Below are positions 37,027 to 46,181 of a DNA stretch of 64,000 nucleotides, one piece after another (the first letter of the stretch is position 1; the number at the start of each line of letters is the position of its first letter). Made by a program: the position numbers and the translations under genes. The notes beneath the pieces were generated by a model, which saw only the letters and a list, made by a program, of their open reading frames with translations, made no database searches and had not been told where the DNA came from. Source of the DNA: Vibrio sp. J1-1 (lineage in GTDB: Bacteria; Pseudomonadota; Gammaproteobacteria; Enterobacterales; Vibrionaceae); the NCBI RefSeq assembly GCF_021728395.1, contig NZ_JAKKCM010000002.1:62001-126000 (forward strand). The letters run 5' to 3'.

Positions 37027-39264
37027 CTATTCAACGCAGTCCGTTAAATTAAACATAATTTTTCTTTGCTTAGAATCGACTTCTTTCACGGTAACTTTGA
37101 CTTGAGTACCTAGTGTGAAGGTAGTGGATTGACCGGAAATTTTTTGTTTGATCGCATCAAATTCAAACTCCCCATTTTGGAAACTTGATAAAGGTATGAG
37201 ACCTTCTATCCGGTTTTCCTCTAGCTCTACAAATACACCAAAGTGTGTCACTCCAGAAACCGTCCCCATGAAGTTTTGTCCAATGAATGGTTTCATGTAA
37301 TGACACTTCAGTGCTGACTCTACCTCTCGACTTACTTCATCAGCTTGGCGAGATTGATGTGAACAGTGCGCGCTGAGTTGCTCAATCTCTTTTGTGTCGT
37401 AAGGATAGTTATTCGCCACGCCTGTTAGTTGACGGATAGGTTTAAGCTTCATTATCAAACTACGTAGCTTGCCAATATTTTTCTCTCGAAGTTTGGCGCG
37501 AATAGCTCGGTGAACGAGTAAGTCAGGATAACGACGAATTGGCGAGGTAAAGTGTGAGTAAGCATCATACGCTAAACCAAAGTGGCCCATGTTTTTAGGC
37601 GAATATTCAGCTTGGCTTTGAGAGCGCAATAGTAAAGTGCGTATTATGTCGCACTCATCCAAATCTCGAACTTGTTCTAATAGAGAGTTGTAGTCGTGAG
37701 AAGTTGGCTTATCACCGCCCGCTAACGTTAGCCCTCTGTCTGCAAGCAACATTCTCAATGAAGATAACTTTTTCATCTGAGGGCCAGAGTGCACGCGATA
37801 TAGGCTCGGTATTTTATGTCGCTCTAAAAATTGTGCTGTCGCAACGTTGGCGCACAGCATAAACTCTTCGATCATTCGATGAGCGTCATTTCGAACGACT
37901 GGAACGATAGAAGCAATCTTCTTTTTGTTGTTTAACGTAAAAGCAAGTTCTTGCGTATCAAAATCAATGGCTCCGCGGATTTTACGCTGACCTGATAAGT
38001 TCAGATATAGGCAATGAAGATTCACCAAATGCTGAGAGATGTTATTTTTGGGATTGCTGCTTTGGTATTTCGTTTTCGCCGGAGATTGCATAACAATGCG
38101 GTTAGCTTCGTTGTACGTTAATCTGGCATGTGAGTGAATGATCCCTTCAGAAAACTCTGAATCTAGCATGTTACCATCGCCATCAAAGGTCATCTCGCAT
38201 ACCATCACTAATCTGTCTTCATTAGGATTAAGTGAACACAAACCATTAGATAATGACTCTGGTAGCATTGGCACGACACATCCCGGGAAGTAAACGGACG
38301 TTGCACGAGACTGTGCTTCAAGATCTAAATGGTCGTTTGGTTGAACATAATGAGATACGTCAGCGATTGCGACGAACAGCTTCCACTGACCATTATCCAT
38401 TTGATACCCATAAACAGCATCGTCAAAGTCTTTAGCATCATCACCATCGATGGTGACGAAAGGTAAGTCTCGATAATCCACTCGTGATGTTTTGTCTTTT
38501 TCTTCTACATGAGAGCCAAATGCGGAAGCAGCATGCAGTACTTCTTTATCCCATTTGTCATTGATGCCATGGCGACGCAACGCCAATTTAACTTCGATGC
38601 CTGCCTCTCCTGCACGACCCAATACTTCAGCGACTTCAACCGTGGTTGATTGTCTGTGATCTGGGTATGCAGTGACTTTACAATAAACGAGTTTACCTAC
38701 ATTTTTAGCTATCAGTTCATTTGGGGTGACATGGATGGTTTGATTCAGTTTCGCGCTTTCTGGCACTAAATAGAAGTTAGAACCTTTTTTCTTTAACAAG
38801 CCCACAATATGAGTCGTTTTACGTTCCACGATCTTGATCAAGCGATGGTTTGAACGACCTTGTTGTTGAGCGTTGCCTTTCAAAACCTGCACGACATCAC
38901 CGTCGAAGACATGAGTTAGTTGATGTTTAGGTAAGAAAAGGTCTTTTTCATTGCTGTCGTAAGTGACAAAGCCAAAGCCGTCTGCGTGAGTACTTATTTT
39001 CCCTGAAACTAAAAAAGTCTGATCGACTTTTTTGTAACCTCTGCGATGAGTAAAAATCAACTGTCCATCTCGCTCCATTGCACGTAAACGTTTTTTTAAA
39101 GCGTCTTTTTGTGGTTTCTCATCCAAGCCAGCAGAATGAGAAATCTGTTCATGGCTTAAATAGCTTTTTACTTTGTCGAATAGGCTAAGAATAAAATCTC
39201 GGCTAGGAATAATGTCGTCATATGTAGTGTGGTTTATTGATTGAGCGGATATATTTATTTTCAT
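37027..39264 (-). CDS. RNase R/RNase II-family 3'-5' exoribonuclease (second copy type)
   Basis: The 745-residue protein has an N-terminal helix-turn-helix-like region (to about residue 75), cold-shock-type OB domains (GKISTHADGFGFVTYDSNEK near 90-110), the RNB catalytic domain with the metal-binding Asp cluster TIDGDDAKDFDDAV near residue 275, and a C-terminal S1 domain (GTVSGVTHFGVFVELEENRI). It is shorter than E. coli RNase R (813) because it lacks the long basic tail. With a cold-shock gene just upstream on the same strand, it looks like an accessory, possibly cold-induced RNase R paralogue. Exact name not assigned. Confidence 0.88.
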   Translation of the reverse strand: MKINISAQSINHTTYDDIIPSRDFILSLFDKVKSYLSHEQISHSAGLDEKPQKDALKKRLRAMERDGQLIFTHRRGYKKVDQTFLVSGKISTHADGFGFVTYDSNEKDLFLPKHQLTHVFDGDVVQVLKGNAQQQGRSNHRLIKIVERKTTHIVGLLKKKGSNFYLVPESAKLNQTIHVTPNELIAKNVGKLVYCKVTAYPDHRQSTTVEVAEVLGRAGEAGIEVKLALRRHGINDKWDKEVLHAASAFGSHVEEKDKTSRVDYRDLPFVTIDGDDAKDFDDAVYGYQMDNGQWKLFVAIADVSHYVQPNDHLDLEAQSRATSVYFPGCVVPMLPESLSNGLCSLNPNEDRLVMVCEMTFDGDGNMLDSEFSEGIIHSHARLTYNEANRIVMQSPAKTKYQSSNPKNNISQHLVNLHCLYLNLSGQRKIRGAIDFDTQELAFTLNNKKKIASIVPVVRNDAHRMIEEFMLCANVATAQFLERHKIPSLYRVHSGPQMKKLSSLRMLLADRGLTLAGGDKPTSHDYNSLLEQVRDLDECDIIRTLLLRSQSQAEYSPKNMGHFGLAYDAYSHFTSPIRRYPDLLVHRAIRAKLREKNIGKLRSLIMKLKPIRQLTGVANNYPYDTKEIEQLSAHCSHQSRQADEVSREVESALKCHYMKPFIGQNFMGTVSGVTHFGVFVELEENRIEGLIPLSSFQNGEFEFDAIKQKISGQSTTFTLGTQVKVTVKEVDSKQRKIMFNLTDCVE

Positions 39265-39458
39265 TTAATTCTCTTTTATTCGCCAATCGCTTTTTATATA
39301 AACCTATTTATATGAGTAAAGCACTAGGCGAAATGATTCATGTATGAATCATATTAGTTATTATTTGGGGTTATTTATTGGCATTCCACCAAAGATATAT
39401 ACTGAAATGACTTATTTTATAGGTTTATTGTCGTTGAAAACTGAATCTTAACGTTTAA

Positions 39459-39480
39459 GTTCAAGTTACTTGGGTATATA
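39459..39480. repeat. Solitary end of a Vibrio palindromic repeat
   Basis: GTTCAAGTTACTTGGGTATA is like the right end of the element at 13492-13581 (CTTGGGTATA-type terminus). No matching left arm is visible nearby, so it may be a fragment or chance. Confidence 0.3.
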
Positions 39481-39555
39481 AATTTGAATGAAAGATTTGC
39501 GATGATGTAAAGAGGAGAGAAGAGGCACCAACGAATGTCGATGCCATATAGCTGA

Positions 39556-39768
39556 TTACATTACAGTAACTTCGCCTGCTTGAAGGCCTTTTTTGCCTTG
39601 CTCGACAACAAACGAGACTTTTTGGCCTTCAGCTAGTGTTTTGAAACCAGTTGAGACAATTGATTGAAAATGAACAAACAAGTCTTCACCACCATTTTCA
39701 GGAGAAATAAAACCAAAGCCTTTAGTTTCGTTGAACCACTTTACTGAACCAGTTGATTTATTAGACAT
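39556..39768 (-). CDS. CspA-family cold-shock protein
   Basis: The 70-residue protein is a complete OB-fold cold-shock domain with RNP1 (KGFGFISPE) and RNP2 (DLFVHF), after GSVKWFNE. It binds single-stranded RNA or DNA and acts as an RNA chaperone. GAGGT lies seven bases before the ATG. The upstream 500 bases (39769-40286) are AT-rich with no gene on either strand, as expected for the long structured leader of cspA-type mRNAs. A 7-bp stem (39915-39921 with 39927-39933) is inside it. Confidence 0.95.
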   Translation of the reverse strand: MSNKSTGSVKWFNETKGFGFISPENGGEDLFVHFQSIVSTGFKTLAEGQKVSFVVEQGKKGLQAGEVTVM

Positions 39769-40286
39769 AGATACCTCTATTTTTGATAGTTTTAATATTA
39801 ATTTTATTAGCTAATAAGCGCTATTATATGATTTAGAGATATATTTTGTCGCAGGAACGTAAACGAGGAAATCGATGAGGAACTGAGAGAAATTTGATCT
39901 TAAAATGATTAAATAGCTCTTTTCTTAAGAGCTGATGTGCAGTATACCGACAAAATTGATAAAGGCTAGCTTTTTATTTTTTATTTTCCCTTGTACTTTA
40001 AGCATTCGTTCTTTGCGATAGAAAATGCAATGCAGAGGTCAAACTATAGTCTGTGAATGCTTCATAGCACTAGCGTCTGTAAAGCAATCATACTCAGAAA
40101 TTTTTATGATTATGCTCGAAGTTGTGGTTAACATACTGATTTTATGGGTTAGTGGTGCTTTTTGGGTTTTTGATAAAACCGTATAAAGCCTAGAGAAGCT
40201 TCTGCTTCTATGAGGAAAATAGAAAATATCTATCTATTTATTGTAATGAGTGTATAGTGAGCCCAGCTCCGAAACGTGAGCTATTG

Positions 40287-40382
40287 ATGAAACATATAGT
40301 TCGAGTCTCTTCTCAGTTTTCTTTCGAGTCATATCGTTATACAACTCCCATAGCAACTTATTCTTTATCTTCCATTAAATAG
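40287..40382 (+). CDS. Possible 31-residue small protein
   Basis: The frame begins MKHIVRVSSQFSFESYRYTT and ends ATYSLSSIK before a TAG. GTGAG lies six bases before the ATG. The peptide is basic and rich in Ser, Tyr and Thr, with no membrane span. I recognise no family. Its only support is the ribosome site, and it may be spurious. Confidence 0.3.
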   Translation: MKHIVRVSSQFSFESYRYTTPIATYSLSSIK

Positions 40383-40431
40383 TCTCAGTTTTGTTTTTAA
40401 CTATTAACGAGGGTTCAAAAGTAGCTTCAGA

Positions 40432-40524
40432 ATGTTTAAGTCTCTATCTGAAGGTCACAAAGTAGCATTCAGAACTGAACATGACCTGAAAGGTCTTTCA
40501 GTCGTAAGTGTTATGATCATTTAG
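40432..40524 (+). pseudogene. Cold-shock-protein C-terminal fragment
   Basis: The 30-codon frame reads MFKSLSEGHKVAFRTEHDLK then GLSVVSVMII. It aligns without gaps to the last 30 residues of the intact neighbour ([20 protein letters not shown] then [10 protein letters not shown]). The N-terminal half with the RNP motifs is missing, there is no good ribosome site, and a stop lies a few codons upstream. It is most simply a decayed csp copy. Confidence 0.6.
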
Positions 40525-40681
40525 ATAACTTATCATTTATTGAAACGCTTATTTATCATCGTTAATGATTACTAAAGTAGTATGTTGAATCAGGCTTATT
40601 AAAGCCATTGCAGGTGGATATATAAAATATAGCCTGCATGTTTAATATACTTTTGATAAATATGTTCAAACAGGAACAAGA

Positions 40682-40885
40682 ATGCGAAAAAGACAAGATA
40701 AATCGCCAAGAAAATATAAAAAAAGCGGCTATGAAGCGAAGTTTGAGCAGATGGTTAAAGAATACCATAATGCCAAAGAAGTCCTAAACTCAATGGACGC
40801 AGGTTCTGATGAGTACAACAAGCAGAAAAACCTCTGCGAATCTCTTTTTGCCAGTGCTGAACGTTTCTTTAAACAGAATCAGTAA
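40682..40885 (+). CDS. Small basic protein of unknown function
   Basis: The 67-residue protein starts with a strongly basic segment (MRKRQDKSPRKYKKSGYEAK) and continues as an amphipathic helix (YHNAKEVLNSMDAGSDEYNK, then SLFASAERFFKQNQ). CAGGAACA precedes the ATG at a good distance. There is no signal peptide or span. The composition suggests a nucleic-acid or ribosome-associated protein, which is inference. I do not recognise a named family. Confidence 0.65.
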   Translation: MRKRQDKSPRKYKKSGYEAKFEQMVKEYHNAKEVLNSMDAGSDEYNKQKNLCESLFASAERFFKQNQ

Positions 40886-41065
40886 TATTATAAAGAACTA
40901 AATCGAGTTCTTATGGTGATTGTGATGTGTAAGTATCACCAGATTCCGCATCATGATCACGTTCCCGATATATTCACATTTATTATCAATCAAACTCCCA
41001 GCCCTCTTTTCCAGTGCTTGCCTAAGATTTTCCCAATAGAGGTGATTTTTTGAAACTAACTAGTT

Positions 41066-41980
41066 TTAGTCACGCTCTCTTTCGCTTTGCTCCGCTAACC
41101 AACTGACCAGTTTGCCTACCATAGTATTGCGTTCGTGTTTTGGATTGAGCAGGTGATAACCATTTCCAGAAGCGACGTAGCTATCGAACGGCTGAATTAA
41201 GCGTTTTGATTTTAAGTCTTGCTCAGCTAGCGTAATGTCACCAATCGCCATGCCAAAACCTTGTTGGGCTGCATTTACCGCCTGATCGAGCGTGGCAAAA
41301 GTCTGGTTACCTTTGCCCTGAACGTTGCGATATCCTCGCGACGCCAGCCACATCGACCAGTCTGACTGCTCCGTATTCGCATGAAGCCAAGTACAACGTT
41401 TGAGTAGGTTTAGTTCATCTATTTCTATTGTTTCTTCTGACCCTTGCGAGGCTATCTTTTCCCACAGTAGTGGCGCACATAATGGAGCCAGAAGCTCATC
41501 GAACAATAATACTTGTTCAATGGTTTTATTGCGGATGGGTTTACCGTAAGAGATGACTAAGTCAAAACTGTCGAAGTTGGGTATCGCCTGATGCTTGGTG
41601 GTTGAGGTCAGTTCGACATTCACATCAGGATAAGCTTGCTGAAAGTCGGCGATGTGACCTAACAGCCAGGAAGTAATACAGCTAGGTGCGTTCAGCTTGA
41701 TTCGGTTTGCACTATCCACCACTTCACGAATCGACATTTGTAAGCGATGAATGATCTCTTCTGCGAGAGGGATAAACTTCGCGCCTTCTGGAGTCAGAGC
41801 CAGTCCTCGTGCCTGACGATAAAACAATGCAACACCCATCAGACTCTCTATCGACTGGATTTGGCGGCTGATCGCGCCTTGAGTCATGTTAAGCGCTTCT
41901 GCTGCGTGGGTGAAATTCAGATGCTGCGCTGTGGCTAAAAACGCTTGCAGGTTTTTTGTCGAAGGGAGTCTACTTTGCAT
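41066..41980 (-). CDS. LysR-family regulator (GcvA-like subgroup)
   Basis: The 304-residue protein has PSTKNLQAFLATAQHLNFTH then AAEALNMTQGAISRQIQSIE at the N-terminus, the GcvA/AmpR-like LysR helix-turn-helix. An effector domain fills the rest, ending near residue 296. It is divergent from the HisC-like aminotransferase gene with a 152-base AT-rich gap. It probably regulates that gene and the binding-protein gene behind it. Confidence 0.87.
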   Translation of the reverse strand: MQSRLPSTKNLQAFLATAQHLNFTHAAEALNMTQGAISRQIQSIESLMGVALFYRQARGLALTPEGAKFIPLAEEIIHRLQMSIREVVDSANRIKLNAPSCITSWLLGHIADFQQAYPDVNVELTSTTKHQAIPNFDSFDLVISYGKPIRNKTIEQVLLFDELLAPLCAPLLWEKIASQGSEETIEIDELNLLKRCTWLHANTEQSDWSMWLASRGYRNVQGKGNQTFATLDQAVNAAQQGFGMAIGDITLAEQDLKSKRLIQPFDSYVASGNGYHLLNPKHERNTMVGKLVSWLAEQSERERD

Positions 41981-42132
41981 CTCATCTATCCATGATTTTT
42001 TTGCATGGCTAGTATGCCTTTAATTCGATTTAACCAAAAGCGATTCTTGACTAATTTATTACCAATAAAGAAATTTAATACAGATTGAATGCTAAAAAAT
42101 GATTAAGTATTCATGTTGGAGTGATAAATATA

Positions 42133-43221
42133 ATGTCATTAGCTGAGAAGTTAGCGCCTGAGAGCATAAAAAAGTTAATACCATATCAGTCTGCAAGACG
42201 TATTGGTGGCGCTGGGAGATTGTGGCTTAACGCGAACGAATTGGAAGAGCCGCTGCTGTACAAAGAGCACCAATCTCCGCTGCACCGCTATCCGGATTTT
42301 TTGCCGCATGATATAGCATCTGCGTACCAAGCTTACTGCTCAACGTCACAGCCAACATTGGCGGTTCGTGGTGCGGACGAAGCAATTGATTTGCTCATTC
42401 GAACCTTCTGCCAGCCAGGTAAAGACAGTATCGCGATATGCAGTCCGACTTATGCGATGTACGAGTTTTGTGCAGAATCATTGGCGATTGATGTTATCGA
42501 CTGTCCGTTGGTTTTACCGAACTTTGAACTCGACGTTGAGAGCGTTGTTCAAGCAGCAGAGAAGGCGAACCTGGTATTCCTATGCTCGCCAAACAATCCT
42601 ACCGGTCAGTTGTTGAGCTCTCAAAAAATCGTTGACGTGTTAGAGCAGACACAGCAAAGCGCAATTGTGGTTGTTGATGAGGCTTATATTGAATTTGAAC
42701 TTGACCAAAGTGTCGTTGAGTTGATTGACCGTTATCCAAACCTGGTTGTGGTTCGTACTCTATCGAAGGCTTTTGGTCTGGCTGCAGTACGCTGTGGATT
42801 TGTTATCGCTCAGCAATCGGTTATGGATTATGTCTACAAGCTGATTCCACCGTATCCAATGCCGGACAGCTCGGCAGAGATTGTTCTCCAAGCATTAAGT
42901 GCTGAAGGGCTAGAAAAGGTAGCGGCTCATACCCGTACCTTGATTGAATCTCGTCAGCGTTTTATTGAAAGCATCGAAGGGCTTGAGTGGATAGAAACGA
43001 TTTATCCGTCTGCGACCAACTTTGTATTAATTCGCACTAAACCGGGTGTGAATCTTTTTGAATACTTACGCCAGCAAGGCATCGTAACGCGTAACCAAAC
43101 GCATGAGCCAAGTTTGCAAAACTGTGTTCGAATCACTATCGGCTCGGAAAAGAGCATGCAGGAAGTGGCAGAAATTATTTGTAACTTGCAACCAAACCAA
43201 TCAACTGACACCATCAATTGA
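42133..43221 (+). CDS. HisC-like class I/II PLP aminotransferase
   Basis: I take the ATG at 42133 (362 residues), with GGAG 11 bases upstream; a GTG at 42121 lacks a site. The fold is histidinol-phosphate aminotransferase-like: WLNANELEEP near the start, CSPNNPTGQLLS near residue 155, VVDEAYIEFE, and the PLP Lys in RTLSKAFGLAAVRCG near residue 213. The first segment differs from biosynthetic HisC (NENP is NANELEEP), and no other his genes are near. Its neighbour is a basic-amino-acid binding protein, so it may serve catabolism of an imported amino acid or act on an aromatic or other amino acid. Confidence 0.8.
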   Translation: MSLAEKLAPESIKKLIPYQSARRIGGAGRLWLNANELEEPLLYKEHQSPLHRYPDFLPHDIASAYQAYCSTSQPTLAVRGADEAIDLLIRTFCQPGKDSIAICSPTYAMYEFCAESLAIDVIDCPLVLPNFELDVESVVQAAEKANLVFLCSPNNPTGQLLSSQKIVDVLEQTQQSAIVVVDEAYIEFELDQSVVELIDRYPNLVVVRTLSKAFGLAAVRCGFVIAQQSVMDYVYKLIPPYPMPDSSAEIVLQALSAEGLEKVAAHTRTLIESRQRFIESIEGLEWIETIYPSATNFVLIRTKPGVNLFEYLRQQGIVTRNQTHEPSLQNCVRITIGSEKSMQEVAEIICNLQPNQSTDTIN

Positions 43222-43240
43222 AATAATAAGGATATTCCAC

Positions 43241-44014
43241 ATGAAAAAAATGCTCAGCGCGTTAGCTTGCACCGCTGCACTACTATCGACTCCTTTGATG
43301 GCAAAGGAAGTTCGTCTGGCTTCTGACTTTACTTACCCACCGTTCAATTATAAGAATGCGAGTGGTGCCCCAGTTGGTTTTGATATCGAAATTGCAGACG
43401 CTTTATGTGCAGAAGCGAAGCTTGAGTGCACTTGGGTGTCACAGGGGTGGGACTCTCTTATCCCGAATCTGCTTGCCCGTAAGTCCGATGTGATCATGGC
43501 TTCGATGCGTATTACCGAGGATCGTAAAAAACGCGTGTTGTTTACTGACAAGTATTACCAAACGCCAGCGCGCTTTGTGGCTAAAGCAGACAGTAAAATT
43601 GAAATCAGTGAAGATGGCTTAAAAGACAAAGTGATTGGTGTGCAAAGCGGTACGATTCACGATATGTACGTGACGGACAAATTTGGATCGGTTGCAACCA
43701 TCAAACGTTATTCAGGCCAAGATGAAGTGTATTTAGATATGGCCAATGGTCGTTTGGATGCTACGTTTGGCAACTCAGACCAACTGGCGCTGGCGTTCTT
43801 AGAAAAAGACATCGGTAAAGGCCATGAGTTTGTGGGTGAAGCCGTTACAGATAAAGCTTACATCGGAGAAGGCACTGCACTAGCACTGCGTAAAAACGAC
43901 AAAGAATTGGCTGAGAAGTTTAATCAAGCGATCAAAACCATTCGAGCAAATGGTACTTACGACAAGATTGCCGCGAAATACTTCTCCTTCGATATCTATG
44001 GTGAAGAGCTTTAA
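43241..44014 (+). CDS. HisJ/ArgT-type periplasmic amino-acid-binding protein
   Basis: The 257-residue protein has AAGGAT before the ATG and a signal peptide (MKKMLSALACTAALLSTPLM, cleavage after AKEV or MAK). Ligand-site patterns of the lysine/arginine/ornithine/histidine family are present: FTYPPFNYKNASG, GFDIEIADALC, CTWVSQGWDSLIPNLLARK, MASMRITEDRKK, VIGVQSGT and DATFGNSDQ. It follows the aminotransferase by 19 bases. There are no permease or ATPase genes here, so it must use a transporter made elsewhere. Confidence 0.9.
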   Translation: MKKMLSALACTAALLSTPLMAKEVRLASDFTYPPFNYKNASGAPVGFDIEIADALCAEAKLECTWVSQGWDSLIPNLLARKSDVIMASMRITEDRKKRVLFTDKYYQTPARFVAKADSKIEISEDGLKDKVIGVQSGTIHDMYVTDKFGSVATIKRYSGQDEVYLDMANGRLDATFGNSDQLALAFLEKDIGKGHEFVGEAVTDKAYIGEGTALALRKNDKELAEKFNQAIKTIRANGTYDKIAAKYFSFDIYGEEL

Positions 44015-44044
44015 TTGCGGATAAAGTCGTTTCGTTAAAACAAC

Positions 44045-44080
44045 AAGGTCTACTTTGCTTAGCAAGGTAGGCCTTTTTAT
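44045..44080 (+). terminator. Rho-independent terminator
   Basis: AAGGTCTACTTTGC (44045-44058) pairs with GCAAGGTAGGCCTT (44062-44075), two G-U pairs, three-base loop, then TTTATT. It ends the aminotransferase/binding-protein operon. Confidence 0.85.
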
Positions 44081-44174
44081 TAACTCAATGCGTTAACGAC
44101 ATTTCATTCTCTGTGTGGCGAAAAGATGAAAAATCAGCTCGCTAAGTTTAAAATGTTCGTCTATTTCTGATGAT

Positions 44175-44579
44175 ATGACGTCTTCTATGAATTCAAACAA
44201 GCTCACCATTTCATTGCCTTCTTTGGTTCACCGTATTGGTGGCGATCACGCAAAACGAGCCAAAATGATTGCGATGGAGAAGAAGTGCGAGTTGAAGCGT
44301 GTTCGACGTTCGAGGAATTGGATGGTGACAGGTGAAGCAATGGATTTGCATCGCTTTCTTGAGCACATTAAATCCGAAGAATCAGAAGCGTTGCGATTTG
44401 TTATCAATAAGATGGAAGTCGGACTCGCGGCGCACCAAGATAAGTTAGAGCCGCTGGAAGCGAAGTTGATTCGTTTAATTGTCGAGAATCCCAATGTTAC
44501 CTTGGCCGAGTTAATGGCAGAGACCAACTGCACTATTGCCCAAGCCCGAACTGCTCGTTTTGACGCGGAAATGTTGTAA
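44175..44579 (+). CDS. Ribosome-recycling-factor-like small protein (PF12614, RRF_GI type)
   Basis: The 134-residue protein reads ISLPSLVHRIGGDHAKRAKM near residues 12-32 and ELKRVRRSRNWMVTGEAMDL. This matches a family in Vibrio and relatives that databases name ribosome recycling factor family protein. It is not the essential Frr (185 residues), and no three-helix RRF fold is evident. The middle (EALRFVINKMEVGLAAHQDK) is helical, and the end (NPNVTLAELMAETNCTIAQA) looks like a helix-turn-helix. The name rests on old similarity and the real function is unknown. The start could also be the ATG at 44187. Confidence 0.75.
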   Translation: MTSSMNSNKLTISLPSLVHRIGGDHAKRAKMIAMEKKCELKRVRRSRNWMVTGEAMDLHRFLEHIKSEESEALRFVINKMEVGLAAHQDKLEPLEAKLIRLIVENPNVTLAELMAETNCTIAQARTARFDAEML

Positions 44580-44620
44580 TTGTTTATGTTTCAAATAGCC
44601 AAATAGCCCAGTAAGGTCAT

Positions 44621-44654
44621 AAAAAGCCACCCCGTGAGTTATCATCGGAGTGGC
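44621..44654 (-). terminator. Terminator of the NCS2 permease gene
   Basis: On the - strand GCCACTCCG pairs with CGGGGTGGC (one mismatch), followed by TTTTTATG. It lies about 35 bases after the permease stop. Confidence 0.65.
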
Positions 44655-44688
44655 CGTTGTGGTTTAGTTTTGACTGGCTCCAGCTTTG

Positions 44689-46092
44689 TTACTTTTCTAA
44701 CGCTGGTTTAGAAAGCGTCTTTTGTGTTTCTTTATGACTCGCTTCCTGCACATTTTCTGTTGATGTTTGAGGTAGCACAATGGTCATGATAATGGCCGCA
44801 ATACCGCTGGTAGTAACCGGAGAGCCGAAAACGCTCTGCATGATTTTTGGCATACCTTCCAGAATTTCAGGGACGAGCATTACGCCAAAACCGATACCGA
44901 AGGAAACCGCCAGGATCATTAAATTGCGGCGATCTAACTCTTCATTGGCAATGATCTTGATACCTGCTGCGGCGACCGTACCAAACATAACTAACGTTGC
45001 TCCGCCGATCACTGGTTTAGGGATAGTGGTTAAGATCGCTCCGATGAGTGGAAACAGTCCGAGAGCCACCAAAATTAGCGCGACAAAGTAGCCAACGTAA
45101 CGACTTGCTATGCCGGTAAGGTGAATCACACTGTTATTCTGGCTGAAAGTGGTGTTTGGAAAAGTATTAAATACCGCAGCAATCAGTGAGTTCACACCAT
45201 CGCCAAGAATACCGGCTTTAATTCGTTTAAGGTATTGTGGTCCCGACACGGGTTGTTTGGTGATAATACAGTTCGCGGTGATATCGCCTGCTGACTCGAT
45301 CGCCGTGATGGCATAAATGACAGCGATTGGTACGAATGCAAACCAATCAAAATCAAACCCGTACTTGAATGGAACCGGAATGCTTACCAAAGGCTGATTA
45401 AAGGCCCCTTCTAAGTTGACCATGCCCATAAAGGCCGCCAGGACATAGCCAATAACCATACCGATCAGGATTGACGACAATCTTACCATTAGGTTTTTAG
45501 AGCGATTTAACACGATGATGGTGGTTAAAACAACTGTCCCCAAAACAAGGTTGTTCCACGATCCAAAATCAGGCGCGTTGAATCCACCTGCAAGATCGGT
45601 CATACCAACTTTTATCAGCGAAATACCTATCGTTGTTACTACAATGCCCGCAACGACAGGGGTGATGATACGTTTAAGTTTGCTGATAAACTGAGAAAGG
45701 ATGATTTCGACGAACGCTCCGACAAAGCAAACCCCGAAGATCATTGCCAGAATATCTTCTGGGCTACCACCTTGAGATTTAACGATGAAGCCAGCCGCCA
45801 AGACAGAACTCAGAAACGCAAAACTGGTGCCCTGAACGCAGACTAAACCCGCACCAACAGGGCCGATACGGCGTGCCTGAATAAATGTACCAACCCCTGA
45901 AACGATTAACGCCATGCTAATGAGGTACGGGACATGTTCTCCTAATCCAAGCACACCGCCGATGATTAGGGTAGGAGTAATGATTCCGACAAAACTTGCA
46001 AGCACGTGTTGTAGACCTGCATAAAATGCTGCGCCGGCTTTGGGTTTGTCTTCTAATCCATAAATGAGGTCGTGGGTTTCCTGTTGAGACAT
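44689..46092 (-). CDS. NCS2-family xanthine/urate-type permease
   Basis: I use the ATG with complement at 46090-46092 (467 residues), preceded by AAGGAAG; an upstream in-frame start adds 22 residues without a site. The protein has the UraA fold with about 14 spans. The NAT signature is FPNTTFSQNNSVIHLTG near residue 330, and the TM8 region reads AITAIESAGDITANC with the substrate-binding Glu. It closes the purine cluster, so xanthine, hypoxanthine or urate is the likely substrate. A RutR-like operator lies 74 bases upstream of the start. Confidence 0.9.
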   Translation of the reverse strand: MSQQETHDLIYGLEDKPKAGAAFYAGLQHVLASFVGIITPTLIIGGVLGLGEHVPYLISMALIVSGVGTFIQARRIGPVGAGLVCVQGTSFAFLSSVLAAGFIVKSQGGSPEDILAMIFGVCFVGAFVEIILSQFISKLKRIITPVVAGIVVTTIGISLIKVGMTDLAGGFNAPDFGSWNNLVLGTVVLTTIIVLNRSKNLMVRLSSILIGMVIGYVLAAFMGMVNLEGAFNQPLVSIPVPFKYGFDFDWFAFVPIAVIYAITAIESAGDITANCIITKQPVSGPQYLKRIKAGILGDGVNSLIAAVFNTFPNTTFSQNNSVIHLTGIASRYVGYFVALILVALGLFPLIGAILTTIPKPVIGGATLVMFGTVAAAGIKIIANEELDRRNLMILAVSFGIGFGVMLVPEILEGMPKIMQSVFGSPVTTSGIAAIIMTIVLPQTSTENVQEASHKETQKTLSKPALEK

Positions 46093-46165
46093 ACTGACTT
46101 CCTTGTATTCATTATTGTGTACTATTTTATGAATACATCTGAGCAATCTTTGTGCCACAAACTTC

Positions 46166-46181
46166 CTGACTGGTTAGTCAA
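46166..46181. promoter_or_regulatory. Candidate RutR-like operator at the purine permease promoter
   Basis: CTGACTGGTTAGTCAA is a 16-bp dyad (CTGACT/AGTCAA arms). Length and outer bases match the two sites beside xdhA (CTG...GTCAA pattern). Family consensus of RutR is TTGACCANNTGGTCAA. Confidence 0.5.

Noticed and set aside
39769-40286. Small RNA gene in the gap upstream of csp
   Set aside because: Only a short 7-bp stem and AT-rich sequence are visible, which the long csp leader explains; no terminator-like structure with U-tail.
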